Assembly (NCBI RefSeq): GCF_001439635.1
Contig: NZ_LMBZ01000015.1
Location: 73,115-137,114, forward strand
DNA: 64,000 nt
From: Solibacillus cecembensis
GTDB lineage: Bacteria; Bacillota; Bacilli; Bacillales_A; Planococcaceae
Direction of reading: 5' to 3'
The notes under the pieces are model-generated. The model made no database searches and was not told the origin of the DNA. It worked only from the letters and a program-made list of their open reading frames with translations. The translations under genes and the position numbers were made by a program. Shown here one piece after another: positions 34,680 through 44,207 of this stretch (positions within the stretch are counted from its first letter, which is position 1; every line of letters begins with the position of its first letter).

Positions 34680-35432
34680 TTATTCTAAGTTTAAACTATC
34701 CAAAAGTTCAATAATGTAAGTTGCTGAGTCCATCATCTGCTGTTTATTTGTTATGGATGATTCACCATCACCTTTTTGATTTCCATAATCTCCAAAACCT
34801 CCATGATTTCCACCTTTTATTTCTATGAATTCTGCGTCACTTGGCATCACATTTTTAGCCTCTTTTACTTTGTTTAAATCTGCAACTTGATCATTACTAC
34901 CCCATAATGATAAGACTTTCAACGGTTTATCAGTAAAGTTTAATTTATTTTGTGGATAGGATGCTAACAATACTAAACCTTTGATTTCACCATTTTCAAG
35001 TGCATAATTTGACGCCATCACTCCTCCTAAAGAATGTCCGCCTATAACCCAAGTATCAATATCTTCATAATTACTTATTATACGATCTGCTCTATTAGGC
35101 GATAAAATGGCTAAGTTGAATTTCATTTTAGCAATAATAACGGTATACCCTTTTGATGCTATTTCATTTGCTATACTTGCATATGCTGAAGTTTCTACCT
35201 TTGCTCCTGGATAGAAAATAAAGCCTATATTTTTAGCATTAGATACTGGTTCAAATAATATATCTCCATTTTTTTCAACTTTAACGAAAGAGTCAGTTTT
35301 CAAACTATCCAAGGCTAACGAATCTGCCTTATAGTATGAACTCACATAAATAAAAAATCCCGCAGCTACTATTATTAGAAAAATAGCGATTCCCGTGATA
35401 ATTTTATACTTTAAAGATTTTTTTTGCTTCAT
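34680..35432 (-). CDS. Membrane-anchored alpha/beta hydrolase
   Basis: The 250-residue protein has a basic N-terminus and one membrane segment (about residues 10-31) and an extracellular alpha/beta hydrolase domain. GGHSLGG carries the nucleophile Ser, WGSNDQVAD the acid, and GGNHGGFG the His. It belongs to the abhydrolase_5-like family of Bacilli. The substrate is unknown. It lies 45 bp upstream of the glycosylase-like gene on the same strand and might share a transcript with it. Confidence 0.87.
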   Translation of the reverse strand: MKQKKSLKYKIITGIAIFLIIVAAGFFIYVSSYYKADSLALDSLKTDSFVKVEKNGDILFEPVSNAKNIGFIFYPGAKVETSAYASIANEIASKGYTVIIAKMKFNLAILSPNRADRIISNYEDIDTWVIGGHSLGGVMASNYALENGEIKGLVLLASYPQNKLNFTDKPLKVLSLWGSNDQVADLNKVKEAKNVMPSDAEFIEIKGGNHGGFGDYGNQKGDGESSITNKQQMMDSATYIIELLDSLNLE

Positions 35433-35548
35433 CTTCTATCTCCTTTTTTCTTCTCCAGTTCGACGTTGAAGTGTCATAATAGCAATAGCCATTATAATCT
35501 AAGTTTACTAGCCCTTATTTTATCTGTCCAACTTAGTGTAGTGTAGCC

Positions 35549-35800
35549 TATCCATATCCTCAATTTAGTGAGAATGAGTTAAGTGTTGCGCTTTCCATTC
35601 TAATGCAAGAAGAGAAACCTGTAAGCACTTAAGGGATTAATAATGAACCTATTAAGGGAGAATCTGGTCTAACTTGCATAGCTGATACTACAATCGATGA
35701 ATTGAATATTGAAGAGATCGACAGTTTATTACTTACAGATTGCATGGATATTTTTTCTTTAGAAAAGGAAATGGGTTTCATCAATTACACATCGACGTAA
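35549..35800 (+). pseudogene. Truncated DJ-1/PfpI family gene
   Basis: The plus strand reads YPYPQFSENELSVALSILMQ, then an in-frame TAA (35609-35611), then GESGLTCIADTTIDELNIEE and SLLLTDCMDIFS in the same frame. This matches the first third of DJ-1/PfpI proteins (strand 1, the D-x-T-(I/F)-DE(L/V) block and the segment before the catalytic elbow). The start codon and everything after about residue 80 are missing. The break coincides with dispersed repeat copy C at 35780. No other gene is visible in 35433-35964. Confidence 0.75.
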
Positions 35801-35820
35801 TTGCATCCAGATTTTTTCAA
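35780..35820. repeat. Dispersed repeat, copy C (partial)
   Basis: ATCAATTACAC.TCG.CGTAATTG followed by CATCCAGATTTTTTCAA matches the first 40 bp of copy A. It sits exactly where the DJ-1/PfpI relic ends. Confidence 0.6.
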
Positions 35821-35964
35821 AAAGAAAAAAAGAAAAACATTCAAAACCCTTCAACCAAGGCCCTAAACTTTCTTCTTTTAGTAAATCTATAATAATTTTT
35901 GAAATCCATATTTGGTTTGAAGTAGAACAAATAAATCGCCATTATTGTCTAGTAACCCGCTTAT

Positions 35965-37026
35965 TTATCCAATAATAGATGTCACATTTCCATCTTGATC
36001 TTTAATGTAAGTTTTCACAACTTGTACGATGAAGTCTTTAGAAGAAGACAATCGAATTTCTCCTTCTTTAGGCAGCAGTTTGTACATGATTTCGTTAATA
36101 ACCGCTTCATTCAATTTTAAATGGACCGTGCCCTCATTTATTTCGATTTCAGTCGTTAAATCATGCTCCAATGTTACATTTATGTCTTTGCTCACTAACA
36201 TCAAATCTTTTCCCTTCAGCAATCGACCTCGTAGTAGCTTTCCGATCGTACTTGCTTGCTTCGCTCCTAATATGAGCACAGATGGTTTCTTCTTGAATAA
36301 ACCATTTTTACGGGATTCCCAAGCCAATTGATCCACAAATAAATAGCCCGTGTTCGAACCGTCACGATCTATTCCGATTTGAACACTTTCCTGAATAGCA
36401 GGGATTTGCAGCATACAGTTTCGAGATAAATCTGTAATATAGCCTGGAACTTCTGCTTTTCCAGCTTCAAGTAAACCTCTTGTATTCCATACTTTCATAG
36501 CCTCTAGCTCATCCTCTGTAATCCCAACCATTTGAAGAAACTCCACGCGCCCGTTTGATGTATGCAATGTTTCTAATTGTGAATCAGGTATAAAGGCAAG
36601 AGCAGTTAGCTGTGTATCGGCTTCCAAGCAGATGGGCCCATTTGCATCTAAATAATCACCAGAAGCGAAAATATTGTTGCTATCAAACACATAGCGCCTC
36701 ATGTTTTGAAGTAAGTTCAATGCCCACGCAGGAGGCTCCTCTTCATCCTGACTACGGCTCACTCGAAAGGATAGCTCAAACCCATAGCCACTATATTCAG
36801 GATCTTTCATTTCCTTCTCATAAAGCTCCGAGAAACCAAAAGTTACAATATGCCAGTGCGGAGAAGGTGTTTCCGCTTTATAAGCACTCAGGCCATCTAA
36901 TGGATCTTGACCACCGAGCATATAAGAAATTATAGTACCATAATGTTTCGGCTCCTGCTCTCCGTATAGCTTTGTTAACGATTCTTCAATTGCATCCCAT
37001 CCAGTTGTCTTTACTTCTTCGGTCAT
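35965..37026 (-). CDS. Suppressor-of-fused (SUFU) domain protein
   Basis: The 353-residue protein carries a SUFU domain over about residues 10-190: HYGTIISYMLGGQDPLDGLS, PHWHIVTFGFSELYEK and the YGFELSFRV strand. Bacterial SUFU proteins are mostly predicted immunity proteins of polymorphic toxin systems (known from comparative genomics). The C-terminal half (about 230-350) is less conserved. It is the first of three minus-strand genes counting from the left here, and starts after GGAGGGG. No toxin gene is adjacent. Confidence 0.9.
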   Translation of the reverse strand: MTEEVKTTGWDAIEESLTKLYGEQEPKHYGTIISYMLGGQDPLDGLSAYKAETPSPHWHIVTFGFSELYEKEMKDPEYSGYGFELSFRVSRSQDEEEPPAWALNLLQNMRRYVFDSNNIFASGDYLDANGPICLEADTQLTALAFIPDSQLETLHTSNGRVEFLQMVGITEDELEAMKVWNTRGLLEAGKAEVPGYITDLSRNCMLQIPAIQESVQIGIDRDGSNTGYLFVDQLAWESRKNGLFKKKPSVLILGAKQASTIGKLLRGRLLKGKDLMLVSKDINVTLEHDLTTEIEINEGTVHLKLNEAVINEIMYKLLPKEGEIRLSSSKDFIVQVVKTYIKDQDGNVTSIIG

Positions 37027-37210
37027 GGTTTCCCCTCCAAGTCGTATAGGTTAAATTTATTATGTGATACACCATATCGTGACAAAACGAACAGCCTTAA
37101 CTTTGCTGGTAAACAGTTGCAGTAATGCTATCTGTTGAACATAAAAACATATAAAAGATTCCTGAACAGCTCAAATTATACTGCGAACGGATAATCATGC
37201 TGGCATCTTA

Positions 37211-37948
37211 CTAGCAACATTGCCAATCGTATACTATTTTTGAAAAATCCCTATTTTTCAAAGCTTCCTTTGGAATAGAGAAAACACAATTCCCAGAGTC
37301 CCCAAACATAATGCCGCATTCCTCATCGATATCCAGCTGCAATAAAAGAAAATCGCTGTCATCAAAACCAATATAGTCATTCTGAACAAAATAGGGATAA
37401 CCGCCAATTCTACTCTCGCTACTATAGCAATCATCACTCAATTTCTCATATTCTACTTCTGATAGCTTATTCATAAAAATTTCTCGAAATAGATCCAATG
37501 AGGAAGACATAGGCATCTCCCTTGATTTAAAATACATTTTACCGCTGTGTGAAAAAGGAAGATTCATATTATATTCTTCATTTTCATAAGGTTGTTTCTT
37601 TACTAAACATTCTTCATTTTCTTCATAATCTTCAATGTATCTCACTAGTATCGGGTCGTCCAAACCAAACAAATCATCATTTGCAACAAAAAATTGCAGT
37701 AATCCCTTTTCTGGTAATTCATCTATATTTTCAAGATTCGCCAGATTGATTTGTGCTAAAAACAACATAGGTTTTCCAACTGGATCGGTTGGATAATCTT
37801 TACTATCTCTCAAATAAGGACATCCACCTAACTTACTATCCCAGGGCTTTGTTTCTTCACGCTTAAAACTTATCTCGTTACTATACCTAAAAGTGCCTTT
37901 AATTAGGGTTTCATGTTCTTTTAAAAGTTTAGGAATTTCATATTTCAT
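37211..37948 (-). CDS. YwqG-like DUF1963 protein
   Basis: The 245-residue protein matches YwqG/DUF1963: KPWDSKLGGCPYLRDSKDYP, PMLFLAQINLANL, GLLQFFVAND, and the later RIGGYPYFVQND and FLLLQLDID blocks. YwqG in B. subtilis lies in the yeeF-type/LXG toxin region ywqA-ywqO, and DUF1963 proteins occur with SUFU and SUKH immunity proteins. ATG 37948 is chosen (MKYEIPK), preceded by GAGGAG. The biochemical function is unknown. Confidence 0.88.
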   Translation of the reverse strand: MKYEIPKLLKEHETLIKGTFRYSNEISFKREETKPWDSKLGGCPYLRDSKDYPTDPVGKPMLFLAQINLANLENIDELPEKGLLQFFVANDDLFGLDDPILVRYIEDYEENEECLVKKQPYENEEYNMNLPFSHSGKMYFKSREMPMSSSLDLFREIFMNKLSEVEYEKLSDDCYSSESRIGGYPYFVQNDYIGFDDSDFLLLQLDIDEECGIMFGDSGNCVFSIPKEALKNRDFSKIVYDWQCC

Positions 37949-38060
37949 CAATGTAAGTCTCCTCATTTCTAATAAATGACTCTTTACTTAACCTATTTAA
38001 CCTTTATCATTATTGGGCGGTTATCGGTATCCTACACCAAATGAATAAGTCGAATATAAA

Positions 38061-39122
38061 TTAACGCGTATATTCAGGCTGTTCTAAAGTAATCGGATTG
38101 GGATTGCTAAGTACCCATTGCACTGCCAACTCGCATAGCCTCGCAGTTTCTTCATCTCCATCTCCATCGCCTTTGCTAAGCTCTTTCACTAAAGTGGCTG
38201 CCTCCTGAAGTGCATCGGAATGTAATGGCGTACCTAAGCTAAAATATTCGTTCAAACTTTTGAGCATTTTACGGAAATCATTATCCCAGTTCATGCCACC
38301 ATTATCTAAAATTTCGTATGAAACTTTGCCAGTAATACGGATAACTTCACCCTGTACGGTTTGTGCAGATCCTTGTGAAGGAATTAGTAAACTCCAAAGC
38401 TCATTATGTTGCGCCTGCCAGCCCTTTGAATTAACCGTTATTGGAGACGTACCATCATGCGTTTTTCGCTTTTCCACTGGCGGAACATCAAATAGCACAT
38501 AAAGACAAGAAAGTGCCACATCCGTTTTGTTCAAATATTCTTTATTAAAACCTTCTCTATGGAATTCAAAATCTTCTCCAATTCGCTTAACGGAATCTTG
38601 CATTTTTGGTGTGATTGTTACCCCAGCATTCAATAAAATATCGGCAATTTCCACTATATGGACAATATCAATATTTCGACATACTGTTAACGCTTTATCT
38701 AAAGGCGTCTGATTCATCCTATTGACCGCGCTAATATTCGCGCCTTTAGCAACGAGCGTGCGCACCGCATTTGGTTTAAAAAAAGCAGCCGCGGCAAATA
38801 AAGGGGTCTCATTTTGATAATCCAACGCTTCTATATCTGCACTTAACTCCAGAAGCAATTCAATATTCCCATGCCAACTTATCGCCTGATTATGTAAAGC
38901 TGTTCTTTTGTAATTGTCTCTCGCATTTATATCTGCACCTTGTTCCACGAGCCAGCGAACCAATTCATCCGGTACTTTGAAAAAACTTAAGGCTGTTGTT
39001 TTACTATAACCGCCATATGCTTCGAGCTCGCACTTTGTAAATACCTCTTGTAATGCTACAATATCGCCTGCTTCAATAAGTTCATTAAAATTTTTCGGTA
39101 ACGTTTTTCTCTTCCTCACCAT
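38061..39122 (-). CDS. Ankyrin-repeat protein
   Basis: The 353-residue protein has about four ankyrin repeats in residues 45-165 (for example ADINARDNYKRTALHNQA, NETPLFAAA, MNQTPLDKAL). A non-repetitive C-terminal domain of about 180 residues is not recognised. Ankyrin proteins in such clusters are often immunity or effector-binding proteins. It has its own ribosome binding site (AAGGAGCG) and no signal peptide, so it is cytoplasmic. It shares strand and neighbourhood with the SUFU and YwqG-like genes. Confidence 0.88.
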   Translation of the reverse strand: MVRKRKTLPKNFNELIEAGDIVALQEVFTKCELEAYGGYSKTTALSFFKVPDELVRWLVEQGADINARDNYKRTALHNQAISWHGNIELLLELSADIEALDYQNETPLFAAAAFFKPNAVRTLVAKGANISAVNRMNQTPLDKALTVCRNIDIVHIVEIADILLNAGVTITPKMQDSVKRIGEDFEFHREGFNKEYLNKTDVALSCLYVLFDVPPVEKRKTHDGTSPITVNSKGWQAQHNELWSLLIPSQGSAQTVQGEVIRITGKVSYEILDNGGMNWDNDFRKMLKSLNEYFSLGTPLHSDALQEAATLVKELSKGDGDGDEETARLCELAVQWVLSNPNPITLEQPEYTR

Positions 39123-39262
39123 ATGTATTTTCGCTCCTTATATTGGATTTTTAAATTTTCTTCATTACGTCATTTACCATATATATACCAATCTATATTT
39201 TACCATGTTATAATTTTTTTGCTAAGAGAGTTTACAGTTAATTAAGAAAAGGGGCTATACTT

Positions 39263-39892
39263 ATGCAACCGTTTTGGGAAAAAGATTATAAAGAAGACGG
39301 GTATTACGCTTTTGGTAATCCAAGCATGGAAGTGATCGAGCAAACTAAAAAATTAACTCCTAATGCTACCGTATTAGATATTGGTTGCGGAGATGGAAGA
39401 CATGCTATTTATTTAGCTAAATTAGGATTTAACGTGGAGGCAATTGATGTTTCAGAATCAGGAATTGCTAAAATTAATCGTTATAAAGAGCTCCATCAAC
39501 TACATAATTTAAAAGCATATGTACAGGACGCTGCAACTTACCCATTTGAAAAAAAGTTTGATCTAATTATTTCGCATGGTGTCTTTCATTTTATGCCGCG
39601 CATTGATTGGGTACATTTAATTCATCAAATGAAGAAGCATACAAATGAAAAAGGTTGTAATATTATCACAGTTTTCACTGATGAAGTTCCTATTCCTGAT
39701 GACTTAGCCCCATTTGTTCATGGCATTTTTAAAGATGGAGAGTTACAAGATTTATATAAAGATTGGACGATATCTTTATACCGTTCTTATACGTTTGAAG
39801 ATGAGCACGAAAACAATATTCATCACTGTCATGCTGCAAACAAACTAGTAGCTGTAAAACCGTTCACAGGAAAAGGGGAAACAAATATATGA
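39263..39892 (+). CDS. SAM-dependent methyltransferase, TehB-like
   Basis: The 209-residue class I methyltransferase shows motif I as VLDIGCGDGRHAIYLA, an acidic residue for SAM ribose in VEAIDVSESG, and motif IV-like FDLIISHGVFHFMPR. It resembles TehB/Tellurite-resistance-type and UbiG-type small-molecule methyltransferases. The stop overlaps the next ATG by 4 bp (ATGA), so it is translationally coupled to an alpha/beta hydrolase. The substrate is unknown. Confidence 0.9.
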   Translation: MQPFWEKDYKEDGYYAFGNPSMEVIEQTKKLTPNATVLDIGCGDGRHAIYLAKLGFNVEAIDVSESGIAKINRYKELHQLHNLKAYVQDAATYPFEKKFDLIISHGVFHFMPRIDWVHLIHQMKKHTNEKGCNIITVFTDEVPIPDDLAPFVHGIFKDGELQDLYKDWTISLYRSYTFEDEHENNIHHCHAANKLVAVKPFTGKGETNI

Positions 39893-40683
39893 CCATTCAC
39901 TATAAAATAATCGGCGAAGGATATCCCATCGTCCTGTTGCACGGTTGGACACTTGACCATCAAGTTATATTACACGCAATGGAACCATTATTCGAAAATC
40001 GTAGCGGCTGGAAAAGAATATACATAGACTTACCTGGCATGGGGCTTTCCGAGTCACAACCTTCTATTCAAAACTCTGATGATATGTTGGAAGCAATATT
40101 GCATCTTTTGGACGAGCTTATCCCTGATCAACCGTTTATTATTTGTGGTAATTCATATGGCGGGTACATGGCTAGAGGAATAATCCATTCACGGCAAGAC
40201 ACCGTTCGTGGGTTACTGCTAATGGCACCGATGACGATACCTGAATTTGATGAACGGGAAGTACCACTACAAACCGTTCTAAAAAGAGATAGCAACTTAA
40301 TATCACATTTATCTCCAGAGGATGCGAATGAATTTTGCTCCATGGGGGTCGTGCAAGGTCAAAATGAATGGGAGAGGTTTCAAAATGAAATTTTAATTCC
40401 TTCCAAACAAACAAATCATGAATTCTTAAACCAAATCCGTCAAAATGGATATGGTTTTACATTCGATATTTCATCTAATCTTGAATATCCCACATTAATT
40501 ATCACAGGACGTCAAGACAATGTAGTCGGATACCATGATGTGTGGCGACTCATTGAAGATTATCCAAGAGCAACCTTTGCAGTGCTAGATATGGCTGGTC
40601 ACAACCTGCAAATTGAACAAACCGATGTATTTAATGCATTAGTTCATAACTGGTTAAATAAGCTTGAGTCAGTACATTTTTAA
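39889..40683 (+). CDS. Alpha/beta hydrolase coupled to the methyltransferase
   Basis: The 264-residue hydrolase shows the oxyanion loop LLHGWTLDHQ, the nucleophile elbow CGNSYGGYMARG (Ser), Asp in TGRQDNVVG and His in MAGHNLQ. It is the second gene of a two-gene operon with a TehB-like methyltransferase, ending at a strong terminator. Such pairs could methylate and hydrolyse the same small molecule, but the substrate is not evident. Confidence 0.9.
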   Translation: MTIHYKIIGEGYPIVLLHGWTLDHQVILHAMEPLFENRSGWKRIYIDLPGMGLSESQPSIQNSDDMLEAILHLLDELIPDQPFIICGNSYGGYMARGIIHSRQDTVRGLLLMAPMTIPEFDEREVPLQTVLKRDSNLISHLSPEDANEFCSMGVVQGQNEWERFQNEILIPSKQTNHEFLNQIRQNGYGFTFDISSNLEYPTLIITGRQDNVVGYHDVWRLIEDYPRATFAVLDMAGHNLQIEQTDVFNALVHNWLNKLESVHF

Positions 40684-40749
40684 CTGGTGTAACTTTACAT
40701 ACATTTGAGTTACCTATTTCACTAAAGAGTGCTTTAATTAAAGACAAAC

Positions 40750-40798
40750 AGGACTTGTGTATGATTAAACTTCATATATGCAAGTCCTTTTTTATGTT
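40750..40798 (+). terminator. Terminator of the methyltransferase-hydrolase operon
   Basis: AGGACTTG pairs with CAAGTCCT, with inner TGTATGA/TCATATA pairing, followed by TTTTTTATGTTTTTTT. The rest of 40684-41250 has only a short ORF (40890-41072) without a ribosome binding site or family. Confidence 0.85.
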
Positions 40799-41250
40799 TT
40801 TTTAATTGTTGGTGCCCAAGAAAAACTCACGCAAGATTTTACACACATAAAACTTCCCCTTCTAACTTCACTCAAAGTATTTTCGTAAATTGCAGCGAAT
40901 TTCCAGAGTTATTCTTGTACCTGGTGCACGGACATTACCGCCGTTGAAAGATACTGTTGATACAGTACAAAAATGCAGAGAAACTTTCTTTGGTTATTAT
41001 GAAAATACCGAACTTTCTGGTCCAACATCATCAATAGAAGATGTAAAGTATCATTTCAATGATTCAATCTAATATTTGTTTGACTTTAGTTTAATAATAC
41101 AAAAATTGTGGTTATGAATAATTCTCCCCTTAAACATTTACCACTTATTAACCAATCAACATTCTGTTATGTTACAATTTTTTTCAAATGGTTATTTAGA
41201 AATGGGAATTTGCTAGAAAAACAAATAAGAATTCGAAAGGATGGTTTTTT

Positions 41251-42285
41251 ATGAAAATTAAATATCCCGAAGCTCTTAAACCAAACAATTGTATAGGTGT
41301 TACTGCACCTTCAAGTGGGGTAGAAAGTTCATTACATATCCTCGTAGAAGAAGCAAAGTTACAAGTAGAAAAAAACGGATTTAAAGTCTTAATTGGAGAA
41401 ACGGTGCTAACGCAACACAAAGGAAGAAGTGCTTCTATAGAAAAAAGAGTAGCAGAACTTATGGATTTTCTTCAAAATGATTGTATAAATGCCATAATAC
41501 CTCCCTGGGGCGGTAACTTTGCAATGGAAATTTTACCATTTATAGATTGGAATAAGCTAAAGGAAATGAACCCCAAATGGATATTGGGTTATTCAGACAT
41601 TAGCACATTAAATTTTGCTTACACAACAATAACAGGTCATGCTTCCGCCCATGGAGTGAACTTTACTGAACTATCAGCCCCTGAGTGGGATGAGCTATCT
41701 AGTAAATGGATTGATGTTCTTAGTTCCAATGAAAATGAAGAAATTACACAATATTCATCAGAAAAATATCAATCGTGCTGGGGTAAAGTGTTCTCAAATC
41801 CTGCCACAGGATTTTATTTTGACTCTCAAACAGAATGGAAAACGTTATACAACGAAGATGAAGTAATATTTTCCGGCAGATTGATTGGAGGTTGTGTGAA
41901 TACTTTACAGGTTTTAGTAGGGACTCCATTTGATAATGTTAATAATTTTGTTAATCAATACTGTCATGAAGAAGGCGTCATTTGGTACCTCGAAACAGCT
42001 GATATGGATTCGGCAAAAATTTATAGAGCTTTATGGCAAATGCAACAAAATAATTGGTTTTCTAATATTAAAGGTGTGCTATTTGGAAGAGCTGGCGGAT
42101 ATAAAGATATGGGTGATTTTACGCTAACCGATGCACTAAAGAATGTTTTCAAAGTCTTCAATATACCTATTATTCTAAATGCTGATGTAGGTCATGTACC
42201 TCCACAAAATATTTTAGTGAACGGCTCATATGCGACAGTTAAATATAGTAAGGGGAAAGGTTCCATCTCAATGAAATATATTTAA
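41251..42285 (+). CDS. S66 family peptidase (MccF / LD-carboxypeptidase-like)
   Basis: The 344-residue serine peptidase has the S66 signatures: GVTAPSSG near the N-terminus, the nucleophile Ser in ILGYSDISTL, Glu in WYLETADMDS and His in DVGHVPPQ. The presence of the longer loop region and length near 345 fits the MccF group, which cleaves microcin C-type aminoacyl-nucleotide toxins, rather than cytosolic LD-carboxypeptidases of about 310 residues. MccF homologues give self or acquired immunity. The ATG follows AAAGGATGG. Confidence 0.88.
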   Translation: MKIKYPEALKPNNCIGVTAPSSGVESSLHILVEEAKLQVEKNGFKVLIGETVLTQHKGRSASIEKRVAELMDFLQNDCINAIIPPWGGNFAMEILPFIDWNKLKEMNPKWILGYSDISTLNFAYTTITGHASAHGVNFTELSAPEWDELSSKWIDVLSSNENEEITQYSSEKYQSCWGKVFSNPATGFYFDSQTEWKTLYNEDEVIFSGRLIGGCVNTLQVLVGTPFDNVNNFVNQYCHEEGVIWYLETADMDSAKIYRALWQMQQNNWFSNIKGVLFGRAGGYKDMGDFTLTDALKNVFKVFNIPIILNADVGHVPPQNILVNGSYATVKYSKGKGSISMKYI

Positions 42286-42307
42286 GTCAAATAAGTTCTA
42301 TTCGTTA

Positions 42308-42345
42308 ACCTATATAGAAAAAAGCCATACAACCATTATGGCTGT
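42308..42345. terminator. Hairpin terminator between the S66 peptidase and acyl-CoA ligase genes
   Basis: GCCATACA pairs with TGTATGGC around ACCATTATGGC. The T run is on the minus strand (TTTTTTC), so it ends minus-strand transcripts of the ligase gene; it may also act weakly on the plus strand. Confidence 0.65.
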
Positions 42346-42356
42346 ATGGCTTGGTA

Positions 42357-42406
42357 GTACGTCCCAAGAGGGAATTTGATGTTCCTCTAAAGCTTTGGTA
42401 TTACTG
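42357..42406. repeat. 50-bp hairpin element, copy 1
   Basis: GTACGTCCCA at one end and TTGGTATTACTG at the other enclose a variable self-complementary core (AGAGGGAA/TTCCTCT). A second copy with the same length and the same ends but a different paired core lies at 60776-60825. Nothing else is visible in 42412-42611. Confidence 0.55.
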
Positions 42407-42611
42407 ACTTTTCAAATAAGGTGTGTAGAATCCAAATGAATAAATATTTTATTTGTATTCTACATTTACTGTCCATTATTATAGTACGTTATCCAGGATA
42501 ACAATTAAACAGCTGGGTGTTTGAATTCAGAACTCAGATTTCATAAAGTATTAACCTTTACCACTATCTAGTTAACAGGTGTCACTTTAAACCACCAGAG
42601 TGAGTTTTTTG

Positions 42612-44207
42612 TTAATTTACTTTGCTAGGGCTATTCCAGTTCATTTCACGTAAACGGAATTTTTGCAATTTCCCTGTAGCTGTTTTTGGTAATGCCTCTA
42701 CAAATTCAATTGATTTTGGCGCTTTGAAATGAGACATATTCGAACGACAGTAGTCAATTACTTCTTTTTCTGTAACTGTTCTTCCTTTATGAAGTACGAT
42801 AATTGCCTTTGGAACTTCCCCCCACTTTTCATCAGGTATCGCAATAACTGCAACCTCTAAAATATCGGGATGTTTATATAATACACCCTCAATTTCTGTG
42901 GATGAGATATTTTCTCCCCCAGAAATAATCATATCTTTTATTCTATCTTGAATTTCGATGTAACCATCAGGATACGTTACAGCTAAGTCTCCTGTATAGA
43001 ACCAACCGTCTTTAACCACTTCAGCAGTTCTCTCTGGATCTTTGTAATAACCATCCATGACTACATTTCCACGAGTGACAATTTCACCAAGTTCTTTCCC
43101 ATTCCATGCAACTTCTTGTCCATCTTCTTGGTTAACTACTTTCGTTTCCCCATTAAAAGCAAGTTCAATTCCTTGTCTCGCTTTAATTGTAGCTTGTTCA
43201 TCAAGTGACTTCTCATCGAATTCATTTTTCCATTCATTGTATAAAATGAATGGTGAAGTTTCAGTCAACCCATACACATGAATCATATTTAATCCTAAAA
43301 TTGCTTGTGCTTTTGCAATAAGTGCGGCTGCTGGAGGGGATCCTGCAGTTGCCATTCGCGGATTTGTAGTAATTTTCATTTCTTTAGCCAATGGTTCATT
43401 CACCAATAAATTAACAACTGTCGGTGCACCACATAATAAAGATATTTGATGTTCTGTAAATAAATTCAAAATAACTTGCGGTTCCACTTTTCTTAAACAT
43501 ACATGCGTTGCACCAGCCGCTGTAATTGCCCATACTCCACCCCAACCATTAGCATGGAACATTGGTAAAGTATGAAGATATACATCATCATACTTTACAC
43601 TCAAATGATACAAGAAATTGGCCGCATTCATGTAGTTCCCTCGATGCGTTAGCATAACACCCTTAGGTTTAGATGTCGTACCACTCGTATAATTCAATGT
43701 CAGAAGTTGGTTTTCATCAATTTCCATTTTTGGTAGCGTAAAATCATCGGAATCTTGTTCGATAAATGTTTCAAAATCTACAGCATTCAATGAATTTGTT
43801 TCGCCTTCTACAGAAACAACGATAACTTGTTCAAAAGGTAAACGATTCTCAATTTCCTCAATAGGACTTGTAAATTCTTCATCTACTATTAGCATTTTGG
43901 TGTCACTATGCTTAATGATATACTCCAAATCGTCTGCACTTAGTCGGTAATTAAGAGGTACAAGTACAGCACCTATTTGGCAAATTCCATAAAAGCTTTC
44001 TAGCATATAATGAGTGTTTGGGAGCATGACTGCGACATGATCGCCTTTTTGAATACCAGCTTTTAATAGTGCAGCAGATAACTTGTCAGCTCGTTGTCCA
44101 AATTCTTTATATGTAAACTGTTTTTCTCCGTCAATAACCGCTACTTTTTGTGGGTAATACTTAATCGCTCTTCTTTTCCAATCCAATGGTGTTAATGCAG
44201 TAAACAT
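42612..44207 (-). CDS. AMP-forming acyl-CoA ligase (long/medium-chain)
   Basis: The 531-residue ANL-family ligase activates a carboxylic acid to acyl-AMP, then acyl-CoA. It shows the P-loop YTSGTTSKPKGVMLTHRG, the A5 motif YGLTETSPF, the hinge ISGGENISSTEIEGVLY and the C-terminal catalytic Lys in PKTATGKLQK. Sequence type is FadD3/medium-chain-like, but substrate cannot be fixed. ATG 44207 follows GGGGAG; the TTG at 44216 is less likely. It is monocistronic and remote from the acyl-CoA operon at 24-31 kb. Confidence 0.93.
   Translation of the reverse strand: MFTALTPLDWKRRAIKYYPQKVAVIDGEKQFTYKEFGQRADKLSAALLKAGIQKGDHVAVMLPNTHYMLESFYGICQIGAVLVPLNYRLSADDLEYIIKHSDTKMLIVDEEFTSPIEEIENRLPFEQVIVVSVEGETNSLNAVDFETFIEQDSDDFTLPKMEIDENQLLTLNYTSGTTSKPKGVMLTHRGNYMNAANFLYHLSVKYDDVYLHTLPMFHANGWGGVWAITAAGATHVCLRKVEPQVILNLFTEHQISLLCGAPTVVNLLVNEPLAKEMKITTNPRMATAGSPPAAALIAKAQAILGLNMIHVYGLTETSPFILYNEWKNEFDEKSLDEQATIKARQGIELAFNGETKVVNQEDGQEVAWNGKELGEIVTRGNVVMDGYYKDPERTAEVVKDGWFYTGDLAVTYPDGYIEIQDRIKDMIISGGENISSTEIEGVLYKHPDILEVAVIAIPDEKWGEVPKAIIVLHKGRTVTEKEVIDYCRSNMSHFKAPKSIEFVEALPKTATGKLQKFRLREMNWNSPSKVN

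Noticed and set aside
40890..41072. 60-codon plus-strand frame
   Set aside because: No ribosome binding site, no recognisable family, and part of it coincides with the dispersed GTACCTGGT motif.
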